The notes below the pieces were generated by a model. It ran no database searches. It was not told the DNA's origin and saw only the letters and a list, made by a program, of their open reading frames with translations. The position numbers and the translations under genes are program-made. Positions 23,283-35,879 of a DNA stretch of 64,000 nt are shown here, one piece after another. The first letter of the stretch is position 1. Each line of letters begins with the position of its first letter. The stretch is from Pomphorhynchus laevis. Taxonomy: Eukaryota; Acanthocephala; Palaeacanthocephala; Echinorhynchida; Pomphorhynchidae. The stretch covers positions 1-64,000 of the forward strand of contig WNNJ02003206.1 in the NCBI GenBank assembly GCA_012934845.2. The letters are read 5' to 3'.

Positions 23283-23561
23283 CATTTAAATATTGTTTGA
23301 TTGTTAAAATGAATTATTTTCATCCACTTTATCATTTTGAAAAACCTATTGAAATTATAGGGAATTATATGGGATTTTATCATGTGAAGAAGAAAAATTT
23401 AGATTATTTAAAATTACTTTTATATCTTTAATGTAATATAATATTTTAATATAATATGTATATATTTAATATAATATCTCTAATTATAATTGTATAAGCT
23501 ATTTGTATCTAGCTTTATTTGCATTTGACAATAAAAACGTATATTTTAAATATGATTGCAG
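23283..23561. other. AT-rich non-coding DNA in right arm
   Basis: Contains the reverse complement of the 68-bp direct repeat segment (about 23283-23350). No coding or RNA feature seen. Confidence 0.5.
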
Positions 23562-23641
23562 TTGAATGATATAACATCATTAAAGGAAATTATTAGAAGC
23601 ATTAGAGAAATTGTGAAATCCACTGAAATAATAGAAAGCTT
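23562..23641 (+). CDS. host exon, right arm, first of three
   Basis: Acceptor tatgattgcag (AG at 23560-23561). Open only in frame 0: LNDITSLKEIIRSIREIVK then STEIIES. The obvious donor (gtaaat at 23642) leaves two bases that would create a stop in the next exon. A weaker donor inside the exon (gtgaaa at 23613) would keep the frame, so either the end is 23612 or the gene is damaged. The left-arm copy has an in-frame stop here. Product not recognised. Confidence 0.45.
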
Positions 23642-23705
23642 GTAAATATTTGAATTATCATTTTTTATGCTGAATATTTTGTAAAAATGCTATTTTGATG
23701 TGTAG

Positions 23706-23896
23706 CTCATAATCGAATCGATGAAATACACTCATTTGTGTATCAAAATAAGCATATTCGGAGCCTATAGTGTAATTGAGCGGTTTAAACATGAACTAAG
23801 AGTAAACACGTATGATAAATCAAAGTATGCTTACATGAAATCAAGTTTAATGGAAGTATTTAAAAATTTACTCGATAGTGCAAAGAATTATTTCAG
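23706..23896 (+). CDS. host exon, right arm, second of three
   Basis: Acceptor gatgtgtag (AG at 23704-23705) and donor gtatgt at 23897. Sixty-three codons plus two bases are open (start LIIESMKYTHLCIKIS, middle GAYSVIERFKHELRV, end LLDSAKNYF). It splices in phase to the next exon: the leftover AG plus the first A gives Arg. The peptide looks helical and soluble. An intact inverted duplicate is at 9620-9810. Confidence 0.65.
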
Positions 23897-23945
23897 GTAT
23901 GTGAATTCATTTCACAATTTCTGTATTAACGATTTTGATAATTAG

Positions 23946-24012
23946 AGGATGGTACATGATTGCAAATGATACAGTGAAAAAAGTACAGGTTTTTCCAGCT
24001 AAATATAAGCAG
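23946..24012 (+). CDS. host exon, right arm, third of three
   Basis: Acceptor gataattag (AG at 23944-23945) and donor gtattg at 24013. One base plus 22 codons: GWYMIANDTVKKVQVFPAKY then KQ, ending in phase 0. The intron before it is only 49 nt. Phase agreement with the previous exon is the main evidence. Duplicate at 9504-9570. Confidence 0.62.
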
Positions 24013-24296
24013 GTATTGATATTATACAAATTTTGACTTTATTGTTATCTGCATGTGCATTTATTATGTTTCATTACAATGAAATAATTTTTGTATAATT
24101 TTTATTTTGTCTAATTTTGTTAGTGAATTAGGTGAGATTAAATAGCAGGCGAGAATATTTTTAATTGGTTAGTTTATGTAGGTAAGTTTACATTTTACGA
24201 TTCAATTTTAAATTCTTCTATAAGTTGCGATCTACAAAATACTAGTCTTATGCAATGTGCTTCATTTGAACGAATATTATAAACTTAAAGACAAAT

Positions 24297-24298
<2 letters not shown>
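24013..24298. other. AT-rich intron or flank shared by both arms
   Basis: No exon seen. The sequence matches 9218-9503 in reverse complement. Confidence 0.5.
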
Positions 24299-24384
<86 letters not shown>

Positions 24385-24481
24385 TTGTAAATTGTGGTTG
24401 AACCGCGCTCTGGGGTCATTCGAAGACTCACCAAATATTTTCAATGAAAGTGTTAAACCAGAATTCTGGTTTAACACTTTC

Positions 24482-24556
<75 letters not shown>
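24299..24556. repeat. two (TA)n tracts enclosing a short block with a perfect palindrome
   Basis: (TA)n at 24299-24382 and 24487-24556. The block between them contains a gapless 46-bp palindrome at 24441-24486 (two 23-bp arms starting TCAATGAAAGTG, centre GAATTC). The left arm has different blocks at the same position. Confidence 0.95.
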
Positions 24557-24559
<3 letters not shown>

Positions 24560-24574
24560 TAGTGCGAAAAATCG

Positions 24575-25350
24575 CTTGAAACTGTGGTCCAGGAGCCTAA
24601 ACTGGCTACTATTGATTTAAAATCCATATGAGATGCTAAAAAAAACTGGACTTCGATCATCAGCTCCATCAGTCTAATGTATCACGCAGAGACGCCTCTA
24701 ACCACCCAGCAGTCATTGTCAGTCAGTTGAAGTTGTTTGGGTGCGTTTCGACTGCTTTTGTGCTAACTATAAGGACACCAGCAATTCCTCATGATGCTAA
24801 ACAAAACTCTGGTGCAGAAAGCCTTTTTACTGGTTTGTTGCGTGTGTGGAATTTCTAGTTATTCTTTATATGCACAAATGCGTATCCGTTGGTCACGAGG
24901 GCACTTAATTTCTCACAGGATTCTGAAAGGAATACGTTTTCTGCACCTGAGTTAAAAAACGCACAAATGCGTATTTGTTGCGTATCAGTTGCGTGTTCAT
25001 TTTATATGCACAAATGAGTATCCGTTTGTTACGAGGGCACTGAATTTATCACAGGATTCCGAAAGTAATATGTTTTCTGCACCTTAGTAAAAACGCTTTC
25101 TGCACCTGAGTTTTGTTTAGCATCGTGAGGAATTGCTGGTGTCTTTATAGTTATCACAAAAGCAGTCGAAACGCACCTAACCACTTCATCCGACTGACGA
25201 TGACTGCTGGGTGGTTTGGGGCGTCTCGGAGTGATACATTAGACTGATGGAGCTGATGATCGAAGTCCAGTTTTGTAGCAACTCATATGGATTTAAAATC
25301 AATAGTAGCCTGTTTAGGCTCCTGGACCACAGTTACAAGCGATTTTTCGC
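24575..25350. repeat. complex palindrome, outer end of right arm
   Basis: Mirror of 7728-8540. CTGGCTACTATTGATTTAAA and CACCCAGCAGTCAT are present forward at 24598-24725 and reverse-complemented at 25120-25330. Repeated modules of about 100 bp (AATGCGTATCCGTTGG, TTTCTCACAGGATTC, GTGCAGAAA) are arranged both ways. No open coding frame. The structure could extrude as a cruciform. Confidence 0.85.
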
Positions 25351-25620
25351 ACTACCAATTTATAAAAAACGTATTCCTTTCGGAATCCTGTGAGAAATTC
25401 AGTGCCCTCGTAACCAACGGATACGCATTTGTGCATATAAAGAATAACTAGAAGGTCTACACACGCAACAAGCCAGTAAAAACGCTTTCTGCACCTGAGT
25501 TTTGTTTAGCATCGTGAGGAATTGCTGGTGTCTTTATAGTTATCACAAAAGCAGTCGAAACGCACCCTAACCACTTCATCCGACTGACGATGACTGCTGG
25601 GTGGTTTGGGGCGTCTCGGA

Positions 25621-25675
<55 letters not shown>
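25351..25675. repeat. extra copy of palindrome module ending in (TA)n
   Basis: A further copy of the module found at 8200-8450 (AACGTATTCCTTTCGGAATC, CCAACGGATACGCATTTGTG, CATCGTGAGGAATTGCTGG) runs into a (TA)n tract at 25624-25675. Confidence 0.85.
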
Positions 25676-25677
<2 letters not shown>

Positions 25678-25680
<3 letters not shown>

Positions 25681-25850
25681 GTATGGAATTGGATATCATG
25701 AAGGAAGGATTCTGTAGCTGGTTTTCAATGCGAAAGTCACCTCGTGTGACCTAGCAACTATTCGTTACATAAATAAGAATCCATCAAAGGATCACCAGTC
25801 CCGATTCCAATCGATCTTCATGATCTCATACGATAAAATCTATAATAAGC
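25678..25850 (+). mobile_element. truncated SINE tail
   Basis: A 5'-truncated copy of the tail of the SINE at 25926-26290. It starts GGTGTATGGAATTGGATATC, right after the (TA)n tract, and is essentially identical to 26122-26290. Confidence 0.7.
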
Positions 25851-25925
25851 ATGCCAGTGAAGCATCTCGGACAATGCAGTTTCTGGATATCATGATGGAA
25901 GGTTTCATATACTGTGTGAAATCTG

Positions 25926-26290
25926 GTAATCCTGGATTCGTAGCCTAGCAGTCAAGAGCGCAAGCCAAGTACGGAGAGCGACAGCTCGAATCTCGGATAA
26001 GTCAAATTTCAAAAGGCGAAGAGTTGGTAGTCAGCCATTTGATGAGCCCGGGGCTACCAACATGTGGCAAAAAGCGGGCGAAACGAAAACGGTTGTGGCA
26101 ATGGCGTTGTTAGTAGTCAGGGTGTATGGAATTGGATATCATGAAGGAAGGATTCTGTAGCTGGTTTTCAATGCGAAAGTCACCTCGTGTGACCTAGCAA
26201 CTATTCGTTACATAAATAAGAATCCATCAAAGGATCACCAGTCCCGATTCCAATCGATCTTCATGATCTCATACGATAAAATCTATATAT
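25926..26290 (+). mobile_element. tRNA-derived SINE
   Basis: The head contains an internal RNA polymerase III promoter. The A box TAGCCTAGCAG is at 25941-25951 and the B box GCTCGAATC at 25984-25992, the 43-base spacing of a tRNA gene. A body (ATGAGCCCGGGGCTACC...) and a tail (GGAATTGGATATCATGAAGG...) follow. A second, diverged family member at 61145-61400 shares the head, the ATGAGCC body and the GAAGGAA tail. Its higher GC content than the surroundings supports an inserted element. Mobilisation would depend on a LINE partner, not identified. Confidence 0.65.
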
Positions 26291-26989
26291 ATAATGGTGA
26301 ATTAAGAACATTATTAATTTAATCTATGAATATAGATTAGATAATCTTATTTTTACCCACTTCTACATTCTTCATGTGGAGATTAAGTATTTTCTACAAC
26401 TGATAATAATACAGTAATTTAAAAGTAAAATATACCAGGGTATCTTATACCCTGACACATGAAGTGTCAGGGTATAAGATACCCAGGCCTTACTTTTTTA
26501 AATCTGAAGCAAAGAAGAAAGAAAGGAAAGAAAATAAGTTTCGATTGAATCAATAAAACGTAAGCCCATGTCACTTAATACTGGGCACTGGAAGTTGCAG
26601 AACAAGAATTTTTTTATTCCAAAATTTACAGATACAATCATTGGTTTAGATATGAACCTGACATGTATTTAATTAAAAACGTTCATTGTATCGTGTTAAG
26701 TTCAAAAAATCCGATACTAATTCGTTTATTGTTCTGTCCAATATTTCACAATGCTGAAGGTAGTTTCTATATTAGTTGCTAACAGGTTGGATTTTTATAC
26801 ACCAGCTTGATAATGTATTTATGTTTGTAAGGTAAGCATCGAATCTTGAATTTATTTTGTTCGATTTGGATAAGATAAGTTTTAGATATTGCCGTTGAAT
26901 ACTGTCAAAATTCTAAAAGTATCTGATCTTCAAATTGTTCCAATAGGTTTGTATTCTGTAGGTAGCGATAGGGACTAACACTACATTAA
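26291..26989. other. AT-rich DNA with a perfect hairpin
   Basis: The notable item is a perfect inverted repeat: 21-bp arms at 26438-26458 and 26464-26484 (GGGTATCTTATACCCTGACA and one more base) around a 5-nt loop ATGAA. No open frame of interest. Confidence 0.75.
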
Positions 26990-28930
26990 ATAAATGCGTC
27001 GCAACATCTCTGCATTCAACATGGAATGACTATCGTCCTCGTGTGATGCCGTGTATATCCTCGACAAATAATTTTATACTGAGGGTATTAATTTTATACA
27101 ATGTTATTCGTTTTCCAATCAGCAACATAAATCACTTAAGGACATGATTATGAAATGACATTCCACTATGAAAGTGGAAAGTTGGACCGGTTGCCTTTGT
27201 AAAGAACTTTACAAATCAAGTGTCGCCATCCCTCAGACATAATTCCGTATTATAATCCCTTGTTAAAAGGTAACGACCTAAATATATCAATATAATAGAA
27301 ACTTGATTCAGTGTGATCATTTGTGATGTCGTCAAGACCTTCTGCTTAGTTATTCGCTAGATAAAGTATTGAGTATTCGAATTCTTCAAACGTAAATGCT
27401 TAATTTAATATTTGACAATGTCTATCTTTTTCTTGTGATGCCCATTATATCTTTGCCAAATCAGTTTCTCCTTGGTGTTTAAATAATTTAGTAATGTAAT
27501 CTTCTCATAAATGCATACTTATATTTAAATTAAAATTTGAATTTTTTCGACCATAATTTTAATGGAAGGGTATCGCTGATAATTCCGGTAATAATTAACG
27601 GTAATAATTCCTTATCCACTCTTGATTAATGATATAATATTTTTAGCTTTTATTTGATCTATTAGAATACGATGTTGCATTACGCTTTTATGTTTTATAG
27701 TTTCAGTATATAATAAGAGTTGTCTATTTAACATATTGAACACCTTTATAAACGCGTATTGTTCGTTCGGTAGTGTTAGTTGTTCAATATACTCTGTTAT
27801 TCGTTTTGCAATCATCAACATAAACCACTTAAGGACATGATTCTGAAATGACATTGTCCTATAAGAGTTGGTATATTTTGTTGGACTTGTACCTTGGTAT
27901 AGGACTTTACAAATCGAGTGTCGCCATCCCGCAGGTATAATCCCGTATTCTAAAACCTTATTAAATAGCTCAACTCAATATATACTAATATAAGAGAAAC
28001 TTTATTTAATGTGATGCCGTCAGGACATGCTACTTTGTGATTCGCTTGATAAAGTAGTGAGTATTTTAATTCTTCAAATGTTAACTCTTTATTTAATACA
28101 TGGAATGACTATCGTCCTCGTGTGATGCCATGTATATCCTCGACAAATATTTTTATACTGAGGGTATTAATTTTATTCTTCATACGTAAATTCTTTTTTA
28201 ATATTTGACAATGACTATATTCTTATTGTAATACTTTGTATATCCTCTTCAAATCTGTTTTTCTTTGGTTTTTTAATAATTATGTAGCGATCGTTTCATA
28301 AATTATCGGTAATAATTGACGGAAATAATTCCTTATTCACTCTTGATTGATGATCTAATATTTTTGATGATCTAATTTCTTAGAATACGATGTTGCATTA
28401 TGCTTTTATGTTTTATAGTTTCAGTTCTCTTGAAGATTCCATTATTTTTCTACATTTTAACTCATAATTTGTGGTAATTACAGATTGCCTTAACATTTTC
28501 CGTTACCTATGAATATTTTGGACTAAAATATTCTCAACATCGATCATTCTGCTCGTTTGTTATTTGCATATGTTGAAGTATCACAGTTTATGCCATACAA
28601 TGCCTAGATGGTGATGTTTGTGCAGGAAGGCGATATTTGAAGCAGTATCGACTTTAACAGATGCTCTATTTATATCCTATGTCCAAACAAGATTCACTAA
28701 ACTTCCTCTCGTATCTTTCTTTGATACGTAATATTATCTACATTATTGGATATAAAGAAAATCAGAGTTGCCATAAATTCTTCAAGGATTTTTACTTCGT
28801 CGTACATTTGCCTTTAAATCGTATACTAAAGTCATCTCCTAATATTGCCAGTTTAGCATTACTTTGCCTTTTTAAAATATAAGATATTGTGTCGATAATG
28901 CACGCCAATCACGATGCGGGTTTAAATACC
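26990..28930 (-). mobile_element. relics of a non-LTR retroelement (endonuclease and RT pieces)
   Basis: On the minus strand, 28060-27612 reads EYGIIPAGWRHSICKVLYQG, then YRTMSFQNHVLKWFMLMIAK and LPNEQYAFIKVFN. This is the classic non-LTR RT region (W+..+++PLYKG, YR.+S..N...K.+..+++.R+). A second diverged copy lies at about 27370-27090 (YGIMSEGWRHLICKVLYKGN). Near 28850 the frame LAILGDDFSIRFK resembles the ILGDFN box of an APE-type endonuclease. Direct repeats of about 80 bp (27056 and 28098) show later rearrangement. Many stops; the clade cannot be named. Confidence 0.6.
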
Positions 28931-29814
28931 AATTAATAAAATAAGGCCTTGTTTCTACAACCATTGAGTAGAGACCCATGAATGCAAACGCAGCACACAG
29001 TTCCTATTTTACGTGTCACTGATTGGTCTTGCTCAAAATGAGTTATAGGCTAACTGTTCAAAACATTCGAAGAGCTGAATAAACAATAATGAACCTTGTA
29101 ATGGCTCTATCCACATCATTACTTTGATCTTATGAATTCATGTTTTATAATTAAACGGTCTATCTTCATGGCATGAGCATTGCTTGTGTGCATAATTGAT
29201 CTAACTTGTGATGTAATGTAATCTGCTAGTTATTAGACGCGTCCTTAAATAATTCAACATGGATAAAAGAAATACAACCATTAACTGGGATCATACAGCT
29301 ATTAATTGAGTTGTCATATAAATGTAATATAATTGCCAATTCACATGATTATTTGACAACCACTTTTTTACCACCTCTATAGACGAATGCCAAAGAAACA
29401 TGAGAATTATTGGATATTGGACAGATAATGCTAGACAAGAATCTGAACACACTACATAATTTAAAATTGTGAACATAAATGTGGTAGCATTCTTTCGTAT
29501 CAAATACTATATATAATATAATATCAAGTGGTCCAGTTTCTTTTTTGTTATTTTTCATTCTTTCTTTTTGAGAACAAAAAAATTTTAACAGCTTAAACAC
29601 ACAAAATATTTATCCAAGAAAATTTAGAACTGTTCTAGCAAATTACAATCTAAAGTAAATACACAATATAATTGAAAATTGCAGTCCGACCACAAGACAA
29701 TTTGCTGATTATCTGGACAATTTAATAACTCACGAATTATGGTACTGTTATTGCAGAAGAATGGGGCTTAAATAAATCATCAAAATATCAAAATATTATC
29801 CTATTCATCTTTAA
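28931..29814. other. AT-rich DNA, no supported feature
   Basis: Open frames on the minus strand (29291-29600) overlap in different frames and have no recognisable domain or good splice sites. I leave them uncalled. Confidence 0.5.
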
Positions 29815-30429
29815 TTGAACTATCGAATCTACAAGATTGAAAAGAATACCAACGATTTTTATATTCAAAATTTGAGTGTCATCAAATCAGTCGTAAATTT
29901 AAAACTCAGCGATCGAGTGGTTTGCAATAACGACGCCATGTCAGGAAACTCAATTCCTCATCTACACCCTTCACATACCTCCTCGATTTGTTCAGTTTGT
30001 GGGCGAGTTATATCCATTACTAAGCTCGGACTCATAAAGGTACACGGACCAATACGTTCTCGATGCCTAGGATCGTCTCTTCCGCTAACTCCAATGGCTG
30101 CCACTACTAACGTCGCTGTTCCGCCGACAAACTTTTTGTTTCCGGAGAGTAAGCGTGTTAATGATGACATCTTCCTTAAAACGTCTAATCATACATCAAT
30201 TGAGGCTCACGTTGACGCGGTGAGTGAGTCATACATCACCTGGTCATTCCTTTGTGAATTATGGCAATCTAAAGTGCCTACTTTTCGACGCATTCCCTGG
30301 AATCTTCGAAGCAGGTCTGCTCGAATATTGTCAAGACTCATTGCTGATGCGCATATGCTTGTGTGCATGTTTAATTGCAAGTTTAATTGCACAAATGAAT
30401 TTGTGGTCTTTCCTGAATATTATATTTAG
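29815..30429 (+). mobile_element. 5' coding part of a non-LTR retroelement, 204 codons open
   Basis: The open frame encodes CSVCGRVISITKLGLIKVHG, then PIRSRCLGS: a Cys2..His..Cys cluster (C59, C62, H77, C84) like the zinc-finger segment at the N-terminus of R2/NeSL-like or related LINE proteins. It continues with KVPTFRRIPWNLRSRSARIL then SRLI, the region that usually precedes the RT. No RT follows; the frame ends in AT-rich repeats. GC content is well above the surroundings, as in the 62-63.5 kb relics. Whether they belong to one family is not shown. Opposite-strand frames are shadows. Confidence 0.5.
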
Positions 30430-30496
30430 CATATCATAATATTAACTAATTGAAAGATTATAGCATATCATAATATTAACTATTTTAAAGATCAAT

Positions 30497-30765
30497 TTCT
30501 AATAGATAAAGTAATGATCGATAAAGTAATAATGGATAAAGTATTGATCGATAAAGTATAGATTGCTAAAGTTCCGATGATCGTTATAATACTGATCGAT
30601 ACATTACTGACGTGGATAATTACTAATTATCCAAGTAGGTTTTTGATAATAAAATTACTAATTGATATAGAACAGATTGATAAAATACTGATCGATAAAG
30701 TACTGATTGATAACAGACTAATCGATAAAGTATAGATCGATAAAGTATTAATCAAAATAGTAGTG
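30497..30765. repeat. ~15-bp minisatellite (GATCGATAAAGTACT-like)
   Basis: Degenerate head-to-tail units around GATAAAGTA.TGATC, about 16 copies, interrupted at 30590-30670. Non-coding. Confidence 0.8.
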
Positions 30766-31039
30766 ATCGTTTCATAAATTATTTCATAAATTATTTTATT
30801 CATAAAATAACATAAATATAAGTTATAAGTTGGCTAAGTTGTATAACAGTCTTTTAAAATTAATTATCTAGTGTATCATATTCAAATACAATTATTCATC
30901 CATAAAGTTGATTTATAAAATACTAAAGATATTAATATTAATATTTATATTAATATTAATATTAACATCTTTAATACTAAAGATATTTAGTATTAAAAGA
31001 TAATAAAAGATATTAAAAGATTAATAGTGGAAACTTAAA
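30766..31039. other. AT-rich DNA
   Basis: Contains an alternating ATTAATATTAATATTTATA stretch near 30930-30975 able to fold back. No gene. Confidence 0.5.
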
Positions 31040-31905
31040 TACATCTAAGATAAAAATTTGGAATATGAAAATAACAAACAATTATAAAAGGAAAGATCAA
31101 ATTAATAAAGATATGTATACAGAACTTGGAAATATTACTGTTATTATTTTTGTTTTATTATTTTTGATATGTATACAGAACTTACTACATTAAAGGATAA
31201 CTATATAATAACAACTATTGATAAAGCTAGTAATAACTTTGTCTTCATATGCAAAAAGCTTTATTATGATATACCGATGAAGGAAGTTAATTATAATGAT
31301 TTAAATGTAAACGCAACATATGAACGTAGTGAGTTGAGTTTAGAAACAATTATTACAAGTCACTGTTCTATAATGGATAAAAAGGGTATAAAGGTTGAAT
31401 CAGATAATAAAACTATACCTATATTATATTGGAATCCAAAATTACATAAAAATCCAATAAAACCTAGGTTCATATGTAGTGCGTTTAAATGTACATTAAA
31501 ACCACTTTCTGTCTATATGAATAAAATACTTAAAGTAATTAAAGCACACTTTAAAAAATATTGCAAGGTAATCGAAATTAATACTGGTATAAAACACTAT
31601 TTCAGTATTAATTCTACAAAAGAATTTACACATACCAAATTTGTTAGTAAAAAATAATACATGAATTTGGATGACAATCAAAACCGATTAAATAGTTAAT
31701 TTGCAAGATATAGATCTACGTTCATATGCTACTGTTTTATATTTGCAGAATAATTAATTGCATATATTTGATAAAATTAAAAATAAAATGAAAATAACAA
31801 ACAATTATAAAAGGAAAGATCAAATTAATAAAGATATGTATACAGAACATTAAATTAAAGGATAACTATATAATAACAAGTATTGATAAAGCTAGTGATA
31901 ATTTT
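31040..31905 (+). mobile_element. PLE1 fragment C, internally rearranged
   Basis: 31166-31630 matches copy B residues about 307-457 (open, including IDKASNNFVFICKK and WNPKLHKNPIKPRF), then leaves the PLE sequence at AAAGAATTTACACATACC. Upstream, 31046-31127 matches residues about 292-311. It is separated by a 38-bp insert flanked by an exact 18-bp repeat GATATGTATACAGAACTT (31110-31127 and 31166-31183). A second short piece of the same region is at 31765-31905. The RT core is missing, so it is not functional. Confidence 0.85.
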
Positions 31906-32481
31906 GTCTTCCTTCGAGGTGCTAAGAATTAAACGTGCATGTACAGATAGTAATAAATTCAATCGACACGCTAAAAAATATTGTAGGGTAATGAAAATTA
32001 ATTTCCCAATGACAAACAATAACAAACAATGACATTTCCCAATGTCATTGTTTCGTTTATGCAACGTACCTTGCTGCGATTTGAGTGTTGAATAAATTGA
32101 AGTAATATAATATAACACACTAAACCAATGACGCTTTATTCAACAAATCTACGATATAAATACAGTTTTAAGATCATGACTGTATCATATATTATTTTAT
32201 ATTTTTAAAATTCATTTTATATTAAATTTTAATATATTTAATATAATTAATATAATATAATTAATTATATAATATTACTTCAGTAAATTTAATTTTTATG
32301 AACTCAACATAATCAACTCAACATATGAGGAATTATATGAAATAAAATATTTTATTCAAAAAATATTTTATTTTATGAACTCAAAATAAAAGGAAATAAC
32401 TAAAATCTGTAACGATGATATAAAAAATAATATCATCGTTTAATAATGATGTTAAATATCACTTTTAATAATGAAATTATT
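31906..32481. other. AT-rich DNA
   Basis: No gene seen. It includes a fragment (about 32140-32190, CTACGATATAAATACAGTTT) that is the reverse complement of part of the 305-bp tandem unit which follows. Confidence 0.5.
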
Positions 32482-33746
<1,265 letters not shown>

Positions 33747-34116
33747 TTCGAACACTTACTTAAAGATACAGAAAGAATCGCTATTCGCAATCTCGAGCAA
33801 TACCGATTCAAACGAAACTCTTATGATTATATATATAACAGTAATCTAGAATTAATTAAAAATATTTAATTATAAAAAGGCCTTTTAAATATTTACATTT
33901 TTATAGCACAAAATATGTGAGCTAATTAATTTATTCTTGTCCAAAATATAATGGTTTTCTGCAAATTAGAAATCATATGAAATATAGAATTATTTATTTA
34001 CTAATCAGATGATACTAATTATTTCAACGCTTTTTAAGATACAATGGTATACTATTGTACACCATTGTATATTATAGTATACAATAGTATACTATGGTAT
34101 ACTATTGTATTGTCCT
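33747..34116. other. AT-rich DNA with palindromic GTATAC block
   Basis: At 34045-34110 the sequence is built from GTATACTATTGTA and its complement, giving several overlapping inverted repeats. No gene. Confidence 0.6.
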
Positions 34117-34455
34117 TCACATGGTTACTTTCGTCTGGTTCCTCTCGTATGGTTCTCTTCATATGGTACATTTCAAATGGTTCCCTTCAAATGGTTCTCT
34201 TCATATGGTTCATTTCAAATGGTTCATTTCAAATAGTTCATTTCAAATGGTTCCCTTCAAATGGTTCTCTTCATATGGTTTCCTTCAAATGGTCCCTTTT
34301 AAATGGTTCCCTTTAAATGGTTCCCTTCAAATGGTTCCTTTCAAATGGTTCCCTTTATATAGTTCTCTTCAAATAATCTCCATCATATGGTTCCCTTCAT
34401 ATGGTTCCCTTCATAATGTTCCTTTCATATGGTTCCTTTCATATAGTTCCCTTCC
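34117..34455. repeat. 15-bp minisatellite (ATGGTTCCCTTCAAA)
   Basis: About 22 degenerate units of ATGGTTCCCTTCAAA / ATGGTTCTCTTCATA. The 15-bp period is a multiple of three, so each frame is a 5-residue peptide repeat (for example MVPFK). No start context or splice site, so not called coding. Confidence 0.9.
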
Positions 34456-35879
34456 ATCACAAAGGTTATATAGCATTTATTAAGTTCCTTTTTTGAACTT
34501 TAAAAATAAATTCTGTAAAGATACGGAATATCAAGTTCATGGAAAAACTAATATGTTCAAATAGTGATGATACAAACGACATAGGAATCTGTGAATGGGA
34601 AATATAATATGAATTGGGTGATACAATGTGATTTATGGTTAAAAGACAAAATATTTGACAAAAATAAAATGTGGGTAATTTGCGTGGTATCAAAATGAAT
34701 AATATATAAATAGATAATTATTAATGAAGATATAGTAATAATCTGGTACAAACACGCTTTAATACATTAGGAAACAAATGCTAATTCAATCGACATAAAT
34801 GATAAATGCAAACGGATATTTGGACCAAACAAGAAATGATGAATTTTATTTTTAATACATATTTTTAAATATATCATTTTAATAAACAATTAGTCAAATA
34901 TATTTTGATTATTTATTTTAATTTATTAACACTTGAGTTGTTTCAAAAGTCTTTTGAAATATTACGATGAACCTTATTTTATTTTTCAGATTTTAAAAAA
35001 TAATAATATTTTTATGCCCTTAATTATCCATAAGAGATTTCGTAAGTTACTTTGTCAAACTCGAACCTTCCAGTTTGACAGTCAGCTTCTAGACAGCGAC
35101 AGTTTCTCTTACTATACGCAGTTCTGCTAGATCTTTTTGGTACTACGTGAAAAGAGACAGTTTTATGCTCATTTAAATGTTTTAATTTTTATAGCGACAG
35201 TTTCTGTTACAATACGCAGTTTTTCTAGATTTTTTTGGTGCTACGTGAGAAGAGACATAGTTTCATGCTCATTTAAATGTTTTAATTTTCATTATAATCA
35301 TTGATCCAAATTATGCCATTTGAAAATATTATATTTTAATCAAGTCGCATTGTACTTTAGAAAGTATTATTTCAAGTTCATTACTAAATTATAGGTAGTA
35401 TACTTGACTAATTGTAGCGACAATTAATCGATTAGCAAATCCCCGAGTTTAATTCAAAAATCGTATTTTAAATAAATTCATTTATTAAAAAATATAATCT
35501 TGATTATAATCTTCAATATACCTTAGATTAAACCTTAGTCGATTATTATAGAATATGGATTCACTATTTTTTTAATAATTCTAATTATTGAAATAGTTAT
35601 TTAATTTAAAATATCAATGGTTTGATATATTAAAATGTACTTTTAAATTTGTTAAGCAATTAAACTTATGGAGTAAAATTGACATGTTAGACTCCATACA
35701 ATTTGGAATTCTTAATTTCTACTGGGATTTGATTAAATCGTCCTTTGACTTTATGAATACATTACTGGAGCAATTAAGATATTCAGGTATTTTCGAATGT
35801 TATAATGATTTTATTTCTATTTCAGTTCAAATAAAAAAATTTCATTTGTAAATTAGAACTTGTTATCATATTAGAACTT
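34456..35879. other. AT-rich DNA with a 98-bp tandem duplication
   Basis: 35095-35192 is repeated at 35193-35292 (AGCGACAGTTTCT..TACGCAG..CTACGTGA.AAGAGACA..TTTAAATGTTTTAATTTT). A short coding-like stretch at 34500-34605 (FMEKLICSNSDDTNDIGICE) lacks clear splice sites and is not called. Confidence 0.6.

Noticed and set aside
34044-34483. Two overlapping frames rich in MVPFKWF-like repeats
   Set aside because: Both are readings of a 15-bp minisatellite; no splice or start support.
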